Positions 63,767-64,000 of a stretch of 64,000 bases of DNA are shown in pieces. How positions within the stretch are numbered: the first letter of the stretch is position 1; each line of letters begins with the position of its first letter. The stretch spans positions 1 through 64,000 of the forward strand of contig NZ_VJYI01000038.1 of NCBI RefSeq assembly GCF_008065375.1. Reading direction: 5' to 3'. Both the position numbers and the translations under genes were made by a program. The stretch is from Nonomuraea sp. SYSU D8015 (GTDB taxonomy: Bacteria > Actinomycetota > Actinomycetes > Streptosporangiales > Streptosporangiaceae). The notes beneath the pieces are model-generated. The model saw only the letters and a program-made list of their open reading frames with translations. It was not told the origin of the DNA and ran no database searches.

Positions 63767-64000
63767 TCAGCCCCGTTCTGCGTCCCAGCTATAGGTGACG
63801 CTGGAGTGACGTATGAGGTTTGCGTCGGTTTGTCCCCAGCGGTACAGCGTGCGCCAGGTGCGGGCCCATCGCACCTCGGCGACAAGCCGGACACCGGCAT
63901 GAAGGGGCAGCAGCAGCCAGACGGCGGCGAAGGCGCGCATCTCGAGGCTGAGCGGACCGCCGCAGTAGGCCCGCAGTAGGGCGAGGGCGGCCAGCCCTGC
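63767..64000 (-). CDS. Partial membrane protein gene (runs off the window)
   Basis: The last 77 residues of a gene reading into the right edge. It includes a hydrophobic segment (AFAAVWLLLPLHAGVRLVAE) and an Arg/Trp-rich C-terminus (RWARTWRTLYRWGQTDANLI) ending at 63767. It is upstream of and co-directional with the LuxR-type gene, so they may form an operon. Identity unknown. Confidence 0.55.
   Translation of the reverse strand, partial: AGLAALALLRAYCGGPLSLEMRAFAAVWLLLPLHAGVRLVAEVRWARTWRTLYRWGQTDANLIRHSSVTYSWDAERG

Noticed and set aside
63097-63900. Minus-strand frame overlapping the LuxR-type gene.
   Set aside because: Arg/Gly-rich shadow of the TrmB/LuxR frame; the real neighbour is the truncated gene ending at 63767.
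1-64000. tRNA or rRNA genes.
   Set aside because: I saw no cloverleaf with an anticodon loop and TTCGA-type T arm in either strand, and no rRNA-like sequence. A covariance search would be decisive.

Overview
The window is GC-rich (mostly around 70% G+C) with GTG/TTG starts and ATGA/GTGA gene overlaps throughout. This fits a high-GC actinomycete; the sequence alone does not fix the genus. Nearly all of it, from about 2.4 to 62.8 kb, is one temperate siphophage-type genome.

Layout. (1) 0.1-2.2 kb: a lipoprotein and a secreted trypsin-like protease, either host flank or phage cargo. (2) 2.4-28.0 kb, all minus strand: the late operon, read from terminase (27.4-25.6 kb) through a repeat-bearing fibre-like protein, portal, minor capsid protein, scaffold, P22-type major capsid protein, head-tail connectors, tail terminator, major tail protein, G/GT tail-assembly chaperones with a -1 frameshift, tape measure, distal tail, two paralogous tail-tip proteins, and an endolysin/holin lysis cassette ending at a perfect 18-bp hairpin. 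Lower-GC membrane-protein genes (morons) are inserted at 8.4-9.0 and 10.3-10.8 kb. (3) 28.3-33.3 kb: cargo, comprising a membrane protein, an ABC ATPase-GNAT fusion, a membrane pentapeptide-repeat protein, a ParB-like protein and a small secreted protein. (4) 33.6-36.2 kb minus and 36.4-39.9 kb plus: two compact operons of small genes on either side of a tyrosine recombinase. (5) 40.1-48.2 kb: more morons (membrane proteins, a second pentapeptide protein with eight identical 15-bp repeats, a ricin-type lectin, a Thr-rich surface stalk) mixed with XRE, MerR-like and zinc-ribbon regulators. (6) 48.7-61.9 kb, minus: the replication/recombination operon, with a replication initiator carrying palindromic repeats and a G-tract inside its gene, NADAR, PD-(D/E)XK, PP-loop sulfotransferase-like, OB-fold, WhiB, RuvC-like, RecT and YqaJ exonuclease genes plus many small genes. 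(7) 62.0-62.8 kb: a regulatory region and an XRE-like repressor candidate, then a TrmB/LuxR regulator and a truncated membrane protein gene (possibly host).

The early operon starts at the 62.0 kb control region opposite the repressor candidate, and RecT, exonuclease, RuvC, the initiator and the OB-fold protein would carry out replication and recombination. Late genes build and release the particle. Cargo genes are separate units, several with their own promoter-like and terminator sequences.

The main observation is an 18-bp palindrome, GTTGGCGGNNCCGCCAAC, present in 11 exact or near-exact copies from 14.1 to 62.0 kb. Most lie in very short intergenic gaps, including gaps inside the late operon. 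It resembles the dispersed repressor sites (stoperators or conserved inverted repeats) of some actinophages. It ties both halves of the region into one genome even though the integrase sits in the middle, about 26 kb from the repressor end.
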